NCBI GenBank assembly: GCA_047601665.1 | Contig: JASGIT010000001.1 | Coordinates: 4,526,001 to 4,590,000 of the forward strand | DNA: 64,000 bases | From: JASGIT01 sp047601665 | GTDB taxonomy: Bacteria > Pseudomonadota > Gammaproteobacteria > Burkholderiales > Burkholderiaceae_C | Reading direction: 5' to 3' | Shown: positions 1-7,409 of the stretch, piece after piece | Layout of the letters: every line of letters starts with the position of its first letter | Position numbering within the stretch: position 1 is the stretch's first letter | Translations under genes and position numbers: made by a program | Notes under the pieces: model-generated | Database searches by the model: none | What the model was told of the DNA's origin: nothing | What the model saw: the letters and a program-made list of their open reading frames with translations, nothing else

Positions 1-636
1 CTTCCAGTCGAAGACGGGGAGATCGTGGGGCTCACGCAGAGCGCCGCGCGGCTGGTGGTGACGCAGCGCACCAGTCGGCTGCGCTACACCCTGCGCTCCG
101 TCGCCAAGTCGAACGGGACGGTGCAGACGATTGCAGCGCTGCCGGACAACCGGGCGGTTTGGACCGTACCGTATGTGTCTGGCGAGCGCCTGCTCTACAC
201 GGCAGCGCCGCAGGATGCTGCGCAATTCGAGCAGATCTACCGCGCCAACGCCGACGGCAGCGGTGTTACGCTGGTATCCGACCGCGCGCAATCCGCAGGC
301 ATCGCGTCCGACGACACGTTCAGCCCCAATGCACCGTGGAATGTGCGATCAGCCTTCTATTGTTTGGTGCCGGCAGGCGCGACGGACTGCCGCAACGGGA
401 CGCTGCGCCAAGTCGATATTGCCGACGGCGCGGAGAAGGAGATCGGCAAGTTCGCGAGCGGCGGTGCGCAGGCGGACTGGCAGCCGTTTTCGATCGACAC
501 CGGCGGGCAGGGGCCGCGGCCCCTTATGGTGGCGTCGTACACGTCGAGCAGTCCGACGCAATCGTGGTACGACATGTACATGCTCACGCGGGACGTAGCG
601 GGGTCGCTGGTGCGGGTCACGCAGTTGGTGCCATAG
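1..636 (+). CDS. C-terminal part of a TolB-like beta-propeller protein (5' end outside window)
   Basis: The frame is open from base 1, with no stop before the GTG at 25, so this is most likely the end of a longer gene that starts upstream of the window. About 212 residues are visible. Segments of the type YRANADGSGVTLVSD and SDDTFSPNAPW resemble blades of TolB/WD40-like propellers. No catalytic motif is visible. The gene ends with TAG just before a region of decayed transposase sequence. The exact family cannot be assigned from the fragment. A secreted or periplasmic propeller repeat protein is the best guess. Confidence 0.5.
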   Translation, partial: LPVEDGEIVGLTQSAARLVVTQRTSRLRYTLRSVAKSNGTVQTIAALPDNRAVWTVPYVSGERLLYTAAPQDAAQFEQIYRANADGSGVTLVSDRAQSAGIASDDTFSPNAPWNVRSAFYCLVPAGATDCRNGTLRQVDIADGAEKEIGKFASGGAQADWQPFSIDTGGQGPRPLMVASYTSSSPTQSWYDMYMLTRDVAGSLVRVTQLVP

Positions 637-848
637 GGTGGCCCAGGCTGGTGGTGCGCAGGGCCGGACCATGCGATGGGAGCTAGCAACCTGAGAAACA
701 CCATGACAGAGGCGATCATGGCGAGCCAGGGAGCGGACACAGGTCGGCTGCGACTTGAGCGACATGCTGCGCTATATCCTGATGCCCAGGGCAGCCACGG
801 TACCGGTCCCGGCCTGCACCGCGCCGCTCACCGTGGGCACCGACTCTG
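637..848. other. Gene-poor stretch, probable transposon debris
   Basis: No convincing gene is seen. Short open frames occur, but none has a recognisable product or ribosome-binding site. The last 30 bases read like the frame-shifted start of the transposase remnant that follows. Confidence 0.4.
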
Positions 849-989
849 GTGCACACGGCGGGCAACATCAACGACGTGGTCGAAGGCAATAGCTCGCTGC
901 GAGACCAGGAGGACGTGACCCTCGGCGATGCGGGTTACCAAGAGGCGAGCAAGCGCCCGGACCGTCGCCCGCTTGGGCAAATCGCATGA
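849..989 (+). pseudogene. IS5-family transposase remnant
   Basis: Translation from 849 gives 46 residues including VHTAGNINDVVEGNSSLR and LGDAGYQEASKRPD, then a stop. These match the conserved DDE core region of IS5-type transposases (TAANVNDV...FGDAGYQG...KRP). The immediately upstream GTDSG-like segment lies in another frame, so a small deletion has shifted the frame at about 845. Neither the N-terminal half nor the C-terminal catalytic part is recognisable, so the copy is dead. It belongs to a graveyard of mobile-element pieces between 640 and 3060. Confidence 0.7.
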
Positions 990-1295
990 GCGTGGCGGTG
1001 GTGGAGGGCCGCATGTCGTCGCGGCTCGATTCGGCAAACCTGCGTTGCGCATCCGCCGCGGAGGTGACCAAGCGGGCACGGACGCATCGGGTCTGGAAGC
1101 CGGGCATTCTCATGTTCGGATCCTTCAGAGGTTGCGTGACCGCGGCTTGGAGGCGTGCCGGTGAGTCAGATCGCCTCTGGAGCTGGATAGACGCACAGTT
1201 CCGAAGATGGTCGAGAGCATTTTTCTGCGTCCTTCCCTTACCCTTGCCGGCATCACCCGTCGGACGGAAGTCGAAACTCTTGTGCCGTACTTCCC
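990..1295. other. Intergenic, no confident gene
   Basis: Nothing certain is seen. A 30-codon open frame (1207-1299, ATG start) ends with TGA overlapping the ATG of the next gene as ATGA. It has no recognisable domain and may be fortuitous. Confidence 0.4.
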
Positions 1296-1901
1296 ATGAC
1301 GCCATTTCAAGACTCCGGGCGGAGACGCCTGGCCCTCTCAATCACCGCGTTCTGGCTGACCGCCGCGATCGGCCTGGATGCGGCCGCCTCCTCGAACGAC
1401 GGTGCCATGCCCGAGGCACCCGTGCCGGATGCACCCGCGCTGATGCGTCGAGACGGCGTGTTCTGTGCCATGGCGTCCGCGCAAGATCCGGCGGGCTGCC
1501 TCTTCATCATGCAAGTCCATCCGCTGGGTAGGGAATCGGCTTGGCTCTCCCTCACGATGCGCACCAGATCCGAGAAGGGGCTGCCTGTGATCAAGATCCG
1601 GCTGGGGCATCCCGCCCACTTCGAGCACGGCGAGCTCTGCGTCAAGGCGGAGCCCAAGAACCTGCGCATCGAATTCTTCCGGGCCGCCGACGCATCGGTC
1701 GGCATCCGGCCCGACGAGCCGGCACTCGACGATGAGGCAAGGGTGCGGGCGCGCAAGGCCCGGTTGCGCACCGACGGGCAGTCCGTCTACCGCGCGATCA
1801 CGGGTACAGGCCATCTGCTCACGTTCGGCACCGCGAGCGTCAAGCCGCTTCGCTTCGTGCCACTCGCGGAGTTGCACAGGCTCAGGCTGAACCTGTACTG
1901 A
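1296..1901 (+). CDS. Hypothetical exported protein, 201 aa
   Basis: The N-terminus has a classical signal-peptide layout: an RRR basic patch followed by a hydrophobic run (LALSITAFWLTAAIGL) and a likely cleavage at Ala-Ala-Ala-Ser near residue 32. The mature part carries three cysteines and a mixed alpha/beta composition, with no domain I recognise. A distant likeness to the invasion-associated IalB family (paired cysteines, short secreted beta protein) is possible but weak. No clear Shine-Dalgarno precedes the ATG. Its position among transposon remnants suggests accessory DNA. Confidence 0.5.
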   Translation: MTPFQDSGRRRLALSITAFWLTAAIGLDAAASSNDGAMPEAPVPDAPALMRRDGVFCAMASAQDPAGCLFIMQVHPLGRESAWLSLTMRTRSEKGLPVIKIRLGHPAHFEHGELCVKAEPKNLRIEFFRAADASVGIRPDEPALDDEARVRARKARLRTDGQSVYRAITGTGHLLTFGTASVKPLRFVPLAELHRLRLNLY

Positions 1902-2063
1902 CCGGCTCGTCCAAAGCGAGGCCTTGGCGCGATGACATGGTTTCAGACCATGCTGGCTAGACCGCCCGTGTGTTACTTTTAGCAACAACTCTTTTGATGC
2001 TAGGGTGATCATCAATCGCACTGACAGAAGTATTGGAAGCTGGAGTAGAAATCAGCCAAGCCA

Positions 2064-2568
2064 ATGAAACGCCGCTACGCTCTGTGAGACGACCAATGGG
2101 AACACATCAAGGACTTGCGGCCTGGGCGGACCGGCCTTGCCGGAGCGACGGCGCGGGACAACCATCTGTTCATTGACGCGGTGCTGTACCGCTATCGCGC
2201 AGGCGTTCCCTGGCGTGACCTGCCCGAGCGCTTCGGGGACTTCTGGGTGGTGCACCTTCGCCAGATGCGCTGGAGTAAAAGCGGTGCGCAGCCGCGGGGG
2301 CTTGAGCACCAAGATTCACGCCACGTCGATGCTCTGGGCAACCCGACGGGGTTTCATCTGACGCCTGGACAGGCCAGCGATCTCGAAGGTGCGGATGCCT
2401 TGCTGTCGGCAATGTGGCTCACACGCTCATTGCCGACAAGGCCTACGATGCCCACGAGCGGGTCGTGCAGCCACTGCTGGGGATGGGCAAGAGGTAGTCA
2501 TCCCTTGCCTGCGCACCCGCAAGGTCCAGCGTGATTACGACAGGCACCTGTACAGGGCGCTGTATTGA
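2064..2568 (+). pseudogene. Degenerate IS5-family transposase
   Basis: The start reads MKRRYAL and then an in-frame TGA at 2085 replaces the usual Arg codon. The frame continues with typical IS5 sequence (ARDNHLFIDAVLYRYRAG, VPWRDLPERFGDFWVVH). After WSKSG near 2283 the expected middle of about 45 residues, holding the first catalytic Asp, is missing. The rest is scattered over shifted frames: RGGLSTKIHAT, then DALGNPTGFHLTPGQA, then IADKAYDAHERVVQPL, with another one-base loss at about 2494. It ends near 2568 without the usual C-terminus. The gene is clearly inactive through a nonsense change, deletions and frameshifts. Confidence 0.85.
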
Positions 2569-2613
2569 TCCAGTAAAAACCTGCTCAGGTGTTACCGTCG
2601 AAAGGAAGACACC

Positions 2614-2895
2614 ATGAGCACATTGATGGAACAAGAAATCAAACGCTGGACCGCAAAGCGCAAGACGGCACTGATGCTGGAGATCATCCAGGGCAAGACC
2701 AGCGTGGCCGAGGCCAGTCGGTCCTATGACCTGCCGCCCTCGGAGATCGAGAGCTGGGTGGAGGATGGCCGCAAAGGGATAGAGAACGCCCTGAAGGCCA
2801 ATCCGCAGGATGTGCGCGAGCAGTACGAACGCCAGCTCAAGGAACTGCAGGAGGCCTGCGGCGAGGCGATACTGGAACTGCGCGCCAGAAAATAA
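2614..2895 (+). pseudogene. IS3-type transposase OrfA, interrupted near its end
   Basis: The 93-residue frame (MSTLMEQEIKRWTAKRK...) is the helix-turn-helix OrfA subunit of an IS3-like element (DUF1153-type, LPPSEIESWV motif, then an amphipathic coiled coil). OrfA proteins of this type continue as RARKKLQSLLGED before overlapping OrfB. Here a stop comes right after RARK. The lost tail KLQSLLGEDKK reappears intact at 2919-2953, so about 26 bases (2893-2918) were inserted. With OrfB also truncated the element is not functional. A GAAAGGAAGA Shine-Dalgarno lies just upstream of the ATG. Confidence 0.75.
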
Positions 2896-2918
2896 GCGTT
2901 AGCGCAGTTTCACTAAAA

Positions 2919-3058
2919 AAATTGCAGTCCCTGCTGGGCGAGGACAAGAAGTGATCGAGAAGATCCGCCAGGGACTACAGGCCGATGGCATTCCCGTCTC
3001 AATCTCTAAGAACCTGTTCACGATCTCAGCGCGCCCGAGCCACAGTTCGCTTCCCTAA
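2919..3058 (+). pseudogene. Remnant of IS3-type OrfA tail and OrfB start
   Basis: Bases 2919-2953 encode the missing end of OrfA. A GTG at 2951 overlaps its TGA and begins VIEKIRQGLQADGIPVSISK, the start of the OrfB integrase of the same IS type. Homology stops at about 3010, where AACCTGTTCACGATCTC begins. That string looks like the outer end of another insertion sequence, so OrfB was probably cut off by a second transposition or recombination. The open frame runs on to a stop at 3056. Confidence 0.7.
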
Positions 3059-3431
3059 CCGCTTTCCAACGGTATATCGATGCAGTTCCGAACCGCCGAC
3101 CAGCGCATACACTTTACGCAGCCTAGCCACCCGAAAGCGTGGGGCCGGGCCGTCGATTGCCGTAGGGGCTTCCTACCTGCTGAGCATTCAGCCTTTCGCG
3201 CGCCATACTGAAAGGGCTTCCCATGGACATCGCGTCCATAAAGCCTTCCTCGCGGCCTCGGCTGCGCCGAAGAAAAAAAGAACGTGATGGGACACGTTCC
3301 CTTTTTAGCTCCTGTCAGGCCCCACGAGGCCAATCTGACTGGCATTGCACCCGAAGTTGGATTTTTTCTCTTCTAAATCAACAACTTAAAAGAGTATTTT
3401 TGGCAGAGCGGGCGGCCGCGTCAAGCGGACC
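3011..3431. other. Non-coding junction between IS debris and integrase
   Basis: No supported gene is present. Short frames exist on both strands but have no recognisable products. The stretch contains a strong hairpin terminator (3273-3306), and its right part, just downstream of the integrase stop, is AT-richer than the rest of the window. An attachment site could lie here, but no repeat of a nearby core is visible inside the window. Confidence 0.4.
3273..3306. terminator. Bidirectional Rho-independent terminator
   Basis: A run of seven A residues precedes the perfect stem AACGTG / CACGTT with a six-base loop, followed by CCCTTTTT. The A- and T-runs on both sides allow termination in both directions. 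It would stop integrase transcription arriving from the right and any IS-derived transcription from the left. Confidence 0.7.
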
Positions 3432-4628
3432 TCATTGACACTGTGCGAGAAAGTCGGCCCAGCGACTCAATGCCTGCCGTCTTTCGACAAAATAATTGTG
3501 CCGGTCGTAGATACCTTCCACCCCGGTCAGCTTGTGGTTTAAGCACATCTCCGAAATGTCTCTCGGCACGCCTAGTGCTCGCATGTGCGACTTCATCGTG
3601 CTGCGCAGATCATGCGGTGTGAATCGCCTCACATCAGGTTTGTGATACTTGATCCAATAATCGATGGATTCCCTCAACGTGTCGTCGCCAAGATGGAAGT
3701 CCCCTCCATGCGCCTCAGCCCTGGAGTGAAAATGCGCAGGCAGAACGTAGGCGGAACCATCCGCCATGTGCTTCAGTTCAACAAAGCACTCCTTCACCCA
3801 TGGAACCAGTGGAATATCCATGGCGACGTCTGTTTTGCTGTCTGGGATCCGCCAGTAATCCTCATCTAGATGGACGTCTTCCCATTTAGCCGTGAACAGT
3901 TCGCTGGCGCGCACTCCGGTACCCAACAGTATCCGCAGTCCCAATTTATTGCGCCGACGCATACAAGCGCTCAAGAGGAATTGGATCTCCTTTTTAGTCA
4001 ACATCAAGCGTTTGCGAACCCGCGGTCGAGGCCCCAGCAACGCGCTGATCATGATGCCCACGCAGGGGTTGACGTTGACGAGGCGCTTGCCGCATGCATG
4101 AGTGAACAAGCACTTGGCCGTGATGTGCAGGAGGCTCGACTCACCCCAGGTGAGCTTGCTCTCGTCGATCAATGCAACGATGTCACTGGACTCGACTTCG
4201 CGCACGCTGAGCGAGCCAAATCTGTTTTCGATTCGCTTAAGATGGCGTGAATAGCAGACCTGCGTGCTCTTGGCCAGCTTGACGAGTACTTTCTGGCGGT
4301 AATCTAGGATCAGTTGACGGACCGTCCAGTCCTTCGCCAATGCGGCCTTGGCCTTGACCCGCTCGGCCATCGGGTTCTTGCCTTGTGCGATCTCGGCCCG
4401 CTTGGCTAGCGCCATCTTCCGCGCTTCTGACAGACCGATAGCCGGATAAGGCCCCAAGGTCATCTCTGGTCGTCGTGTACCGTGTCGATACCGCAGCACC
4501 CACGCCGCGTTGCCCGCTGCCGACAGCGTAAAGATCAGTCCCCCACCGTCGCTCATCGACAGCGGCTTGCCCGCCTTGACCCACTGCTTGAGCTGCATGT
4601 CCGAGAGCAGCCCGATATTCTTTGCCAT
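3432..4628 (-). CDS. Tyrosine-type site-specific integrase (DUF4102 N-terminus)
   Basis: The 398-residue protein has the usual architecture of island integrases: an N-terminal DUF4102 domain (DGGGLIFTL, RYRHGTRRPEMTLGPYP), a SAM-like core-binding domain, and a C-terminal catalytic domain with Arg240 (GTGVRASEL), His339-x-x-Arg342 (PHDLRST), His365 and the Tyr374 nucleophile (GIYDRHNY). Length is normal and all catalytic residues are present. The ATG at 4628 is chosen over upstream in-frame starts because GGAG lies eight bases before it and the N-terminal domain begins there. It sits just downstream of rng in the same direction and borders the IS-rich accessory DNA to its left. It probably moved a genomic island. 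Confidence 0.9.
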   Translation of the reverse strand: MAKNIGLLSDMQLKQWVKAGKPLSMSDGGGLIFTLSAAGNAAWVLRYRHGTRRPEMTLGPYPAIGLSEARKMALAKRAEIAQGKNPMAERVKAKAALAKDWTVRQLILDYRQKVLVKLAKSTQVCYSRHLKRIENRFGSLSVREVESSDIVALIDESKLTWGESSLLHITAKCLFTHACGKRLVNVNPCVGIMISALLGPRPRVRKRLMLTKKEIQFLLSACMRRRNKLGLRILLGTGVRASELFTAKWEDVHLDEDYWRIPDSKTDVAMDIPLVPWVKECFVELKHMADGSAYVLPAHFHSRAEAHGGDFHLGDDTLRESIDYWIKYHKPDVRRFTPHDLRSTMKSHMRALGVPRDISEMCLNHKLTGVEGIYDRHNYFVERRQALSRWADFLAQCQ

Positions 4629-4673
4629 GTTCGCTTCTCCTGGTGTCCCAGGGCCCAGTCCAGTCGCCCGGCT

Positions 4674-4695
4674 GGTCACCCAACAGGTCACCCAA
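4674..4695. repeat. Paired direct repeat upstream of integrase
   Basis: GGTCACCCAA occurs at 4674-4683 and again at 4686-4695, a 12-base period, 46 bases upstream of the integrase start. Short paired repeats upstream of tyrosine-recombinase genes are candidates for integrase or excisionase arm sites. That role is inference. Confidence 0.5.
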
Positions 4696-4812
4696 TCTTG
4701 TTGCGATCGGGTGGCACTCCATGACACCAAAAGACAGCTTGCCTACCGAAATCCCCTGTTCAGACAACCACTTACGCGTGGCATGTGGGACAGAGTGAGA
4801 AGCCCTGAAACC

Positions 4813-6285
4813 TCACAACAAAACGATGTCGTACTGCGCCTGCCCCACGGCCCCCTCGGCCTGCAGCGAAATCGGCTTGCCGATGAAGTCCGACAGCCCC
4901 GCGAGGTGCTGGCTTTCCTCGTCGAGGAACAATTCCACCACCTTGGGCGAAGCGATCACGCGGAATTCGCGCGGGTTGAACTGGCGGGCTTCGCGCAGCA
5001 CCTCGCGCAGGATGTCGTAGCACACGCTGCGCGCGGTCTTCACCTGGCCCGCGCCGTGGCAGGCGGGGCACGGCTCGCAGAGCATGTGGGCCAGGGATTC
5101 GCGCGTGCGCTTGCGCGTCATCTCCAGCAGGCCCAGTTGCGAGAAGCCGCCCACGGCGGTCTTCACGCGGTCGCGGGCCAGCTGTTTCTTGAACTCGGCC
5201 AGCACGGCGGCCTGGTGGTCGTCGCGCACCATGTCGATGAAGTCCACGATGACGATGCCACCCAGGTTGCGCAGGCGCAGCTGGCGCGCGATGGCGCCTG
5301 CGGCTTCGAGGTTGGTCTTGAAGATGGTGTCGTCGAAGTTGCGTGCGCCGACGAAGCCGCCGGTGTTCACGTCCACGGTGGTCAGCGCCTCGGTCTGGTC
5401 CACGATCAGGTAGCCGCCCGACTTCAGGTCCACGCGGCGGCCCAGGGCGCGGGCGATTTCCTCGTCGATGGCGTAGAGGTCGAAGATGGGCCGCTCGCCC
5501 TTGTACAGCTGGAGCTTGGCCGCCGCCTGGGGCATGTAGTCGCGGCCAAAGGCCTGCAGCGCGGTGAACTGTTCGCGCGAGTCGATGCGGATGCTCTGCG
5601 TCTCCTCGCCCACCAGGTCGCGCAGTACGCGCTGGAGCAGGTTCAGGTCCTGGTGCAGCAGCGACATGGGCGGCAGGCGCACGGCGGATTCCTTGATGCG
5701 CGCCCAGGTCTTGCGCAGATAGGCGATGTCCTCGGCCAGTTCGGCATCGCTCGCGTCTTCGCCGTTAGTGCGCAGGATGAAGCCGCCGCCGTTCGGGCCG
5801 ACCAGCGCCTGCAGCCGCGCGCGCAGCGCGTCGCGCTCGTCGGCGGGGATTTTCTGCGACACGCCCACGTGGTCGTCCTGCGGCAAAAAGACCAGCAGGC
5901 GCCCCGCGATGCTGATCTGCGTGGACAGGCGCGCGCCCTTGGTGCCGATCGGATCCTTGATGACCTGCACCATGAGCGACTGGCCCTCGAACACCTGTTT
6001 CTCGATGGGCGGCTGGGGGTCGTGCTTGCGCGCCATGCCGGGCGGCTCGCCGCTTTCGTGGCGCTGCCACACGTCGGCCACGTGCAGGAAGGCCGCGCGC
6101 TCCAGGCCGATGTCGATGAACGCCGACTGCATCCCCGGCAGCACACGAGAGACACGGCCCAGGTAGATGTTGCCCACCAGACCGCGCTCCAGCGTGCGCT
6201 CCACGTGCAGTTCCTGCACCGCGCCATGCTCGACGACGGCGACGCGGGTTTCCTGGGGCGACCAATTGATCAGAATGTCTTGCAT
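4813..6285 (-). CDS. rng: Ribonuclease G
   Basis: The 490-residue RNase E/G family endoribonuclease is involved in 16S rRNA 5'-end maturation and mRNA decay. The S1 RNA-binding domain is at about residues 35-125 (GLVGNIYLGRVSRVLPGMQSAF). The catalytic core contains TVDVNTGGF and GGIVIVDFIDM with the metal-binding Asp residues. The zinc-link CPACHGAG lies near residue 400. Length matches RNase G rather than RNase E, because the long C-terminal scaffold is absent. The ATG at 6285 is preferred because it overlaps the maf stop codon as TGATG, which implies translational coupling. It is the last gene of the maf-rng pair, and the integrase begins about 185 bases downstream. Confidence 0.95.
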   Translation of the reverse strand: MQDILINWSPQETRVAVVEHGAVQELHVERTLERGLVGNIYLGRVSRVLPGMQSAFIDIGLERAAFLHVADVWQRHESGEPPGMARKHDPQPPIEKQVFEGQSLMVQVIKDPIGTKGARLSTQISIAGRLLVFLPQDDHVGVSQKIPADERDALRARLQALVGPNGGGFILRTNGEDASDAELAEDIAYLRKTWARIKESAVRLPPMSLLHQDLNLLQRVLRDLVGEETQSIRIDSREQFTALQAFGRDYMPQAAAKLQLYKGERPIFDLYAIDEEIARALGRRVDLKSGGYLIVDQTEALTTVDVNTGGFVGARNFDDTIFKTNLEAAGAIARQLRLRNLGGIVIVDFIDMVRDDHQAAVLAEFKKQLARDRVKTAVGGFSQLGLLEMTRKRTRESLAHMLCEPCPACHGAGQVKTARSVCYDILREVLREARQFNPREFRVIASPKVVELFLDEESQHLAGLSDFIGKPISLQAEGAVGQAQYDIVLL

Positions 6286-6887
6286 CAGATGCTCCACCCC
6301 ACCTGGCGCAGCAGGGCTGCCGTTTCATACAGGGGCAGGCCCATGATGCCCGAATAGCTGCCCGCGATGTGTTCCACGAAGGCCGCCGCAGGGCCCTGGA
6401 TGCCGTAGGCGCCGGCCTTGCCCAGCGGCTCGCCGGTGGCGACATAAGCGGCGATCTGCGCGGGCGTCAGCGGCGCGAAGCGCACGGTGGAGAGGGACAG
6501 CGCCGCCCACCGCCCTGCCCCGGTCTGCACGGCCACGGCCGTCAGCACGCGGTGTTCCGCGCCCGCGAGTTCGGCCAACATGCGCGCGGCGTCATCCTGG
6601 CTTTCGGGCTTGCCGTAGATCGTGGCGCCCAACGCCACCGTGGTGTCGGAGCACAGGATGGGCGCCGGCGGCAGGCCGCGCCGCGCATGGCGGGCCACGG
6701 CGGCGTCGAGCTTCAGGCCGGTGACGCGCTGCACGTAGGCGGCGGGGTCTTCGCCGGGCAGCACGGCCTCCAGGCCTTCGGCGTCTTCTTCCGCGCCCGG
6801 CAGCAGTTTTTCATGCCGCACACCGATCTGGCCGAGCAGCTGGCTGCGGCGTGGGCTCTGGGAGGCCAGGTAAATGAAGTTTTGCAT
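6285..6887 (-). CDS. maf: Maf-like nucleoside triphosphate pyrophosphatase
   Basis: The 200-residue Maf family enzyme hydrolyses non-canonical or modified pyrimidine NTPs (dTTP/UTP-type in the YhdE branch). Visible signatures are the N-terminal LASQSPRRSQLL, the SDTTVALG segment and KAGAYGIQG near residue 155. The ATG at 6887 is chosen. The GGAGG that can serve as its Shine-Dalgarno sits eight bases upstream, inside a dispersed hairpin repeat that fills the whole gap to rlmH. Its stop overlaps the rng start by one base. Confidence 0.92.
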   Translation of the reverse strand: MQNFIYLASQSPRRSQLLGQIGVRHEKLLPGAEEDAEGLEAVLPGEDPAAYVQRVTGLKLDAAVARHARRGLPPAPILCSDTTVALGATIYGKPESQDDAARMLAELAGAEHRVLTAVAVQTGAGRWAALSLSTVRFAPLTPAQIAAYVATGEPLGKAGAYGIQGPAAAFVEHIAGSYSGIMGLPLYETAALLRQVGWSI

Positions 6888-6935
6888 CAAATCGGCCTCC
6901 AGCCCTTATGGGACATGCGCTGGCAGCTATGAAAA
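6888..6935 (-). repeat. Dispersed hairpin repeat, copy 1 (maf leader)
   Basis: Read on the minus strand it is CATAGCTGCCAGCGCATG, then TCCCATAAGGGCTGGAGGCC and GATTTG, directly abutting the maf ATG. It is a copy of the GATAGCTGCCAGCGCTTG-loop-arm-GAGGCCGATTT repeat found seven times in the window. The 54-base gap between rlmH and maf is essentially only this repeat. Confidence 0.8.
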
Positions 6936-6941
6936 ATGAAG

Positions 6942-7409
6942 TTATTCGCGGTGGTACGGATGCCCCGCGTTGACCGACCAAGCGCGGTACAGCTGCTCGA
7001 TCAGCAGCACGCGCACCATGGCGTGCGGCAGGGTCAGGTCGGACAGGCGGATGCGCTCGTGCGCAGCCTGGCGCAGCGCCGGGTCGAGCCCGTCCGGCCC
7101 GCCGATGACCAGGGCCACGTCGTCGCCTTCGAGCTGCCAACCCTTGAGCCGCTGGGCCAGCGCCTTGGTGGTCAGGTGGTCGCCGCGCTCGTCCAACACC
7201 ACCACGCGGGTGCCGCGCGGGATGGCGGCCTCGATGCGCTCGCGCTCGGCGGCGTATAGCGTTTCGAGGCTCTTGGAGCCGCGCGGCTCGGTCTTGACGG
7301 CCTTGAGCTCAACCTTGAGTTCGGGCGGAAAGCGCTTGGCGTAATCGTCGTAGGCGGTTTGTGCCCAGTCGGGCACGCGCTGGCCCACGGCGACGATCAG
7401 CAGCCTCAT
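6942..7409 (-). CDS. rlmH: 23S rRNA (pseudouridine-1915-N3) methyltransferase RlmH
   Basis: The 155-residue SPOUT-class methyltransferase has full family length. It methylates pseudouridine 1915 of 23S rRNA in the assembled 70S ribosome. The N-terminal MRLLIVAVGQ strand, the knot segment VVLDERGDHLTT, the AdoMet-binding LVIGGPDGL and the C-terminal tail ending AGHPYHRE are all present. The start overlaps the rsfS stop as ATGA, so the two are translationally coupled, in line with the usual rsfS-rlmH pairing. Confidence 0.97.
   Translation of the reverse strand: MRLLIVAVGQRVPDWAQTAYDDYAKRFPPELKVELKAVKTEPRGSKSLETLYAAERERIEAAIPRGTRVVVLDERGDHLTTKALAQRLKGWQLEGDDVALVIGGPDGLDPALRQAAHERIRLSDLTLPHAMVRVLLIEQLYRAWSVNAGHPYHRE

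Noticed and set aside
637..1295. Several overlapping open frames of 60-180 codons on both strands
   Set aside because: They disagree with the recognisable transposase fragment at 849-989 and show no domains or start signals. Only the transposase remnant is kept.
1207..1299. 30-codon open frame whose TGA overlaps the ATG of the exported protein at 1296
   Set aside because: The ATGA overlap is suggestive of coupling, but there is no domain or Shine-Dalgarno support, so it is not listed as a gene.
2985..3438. Short plus- and minus-strand open frames between the IS3-type remnant and the integrase
   Set aside because: They have no ribosome-binding sites, no recognisable products, and are interrupted by a terminator hairpin.
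4510..4812. tRNA or tmRNA gene as integration target beside the integrase
   Set aside because: No cloverleaf-like sequence or CCA-type 3' end is seen near the integrase on either strand.
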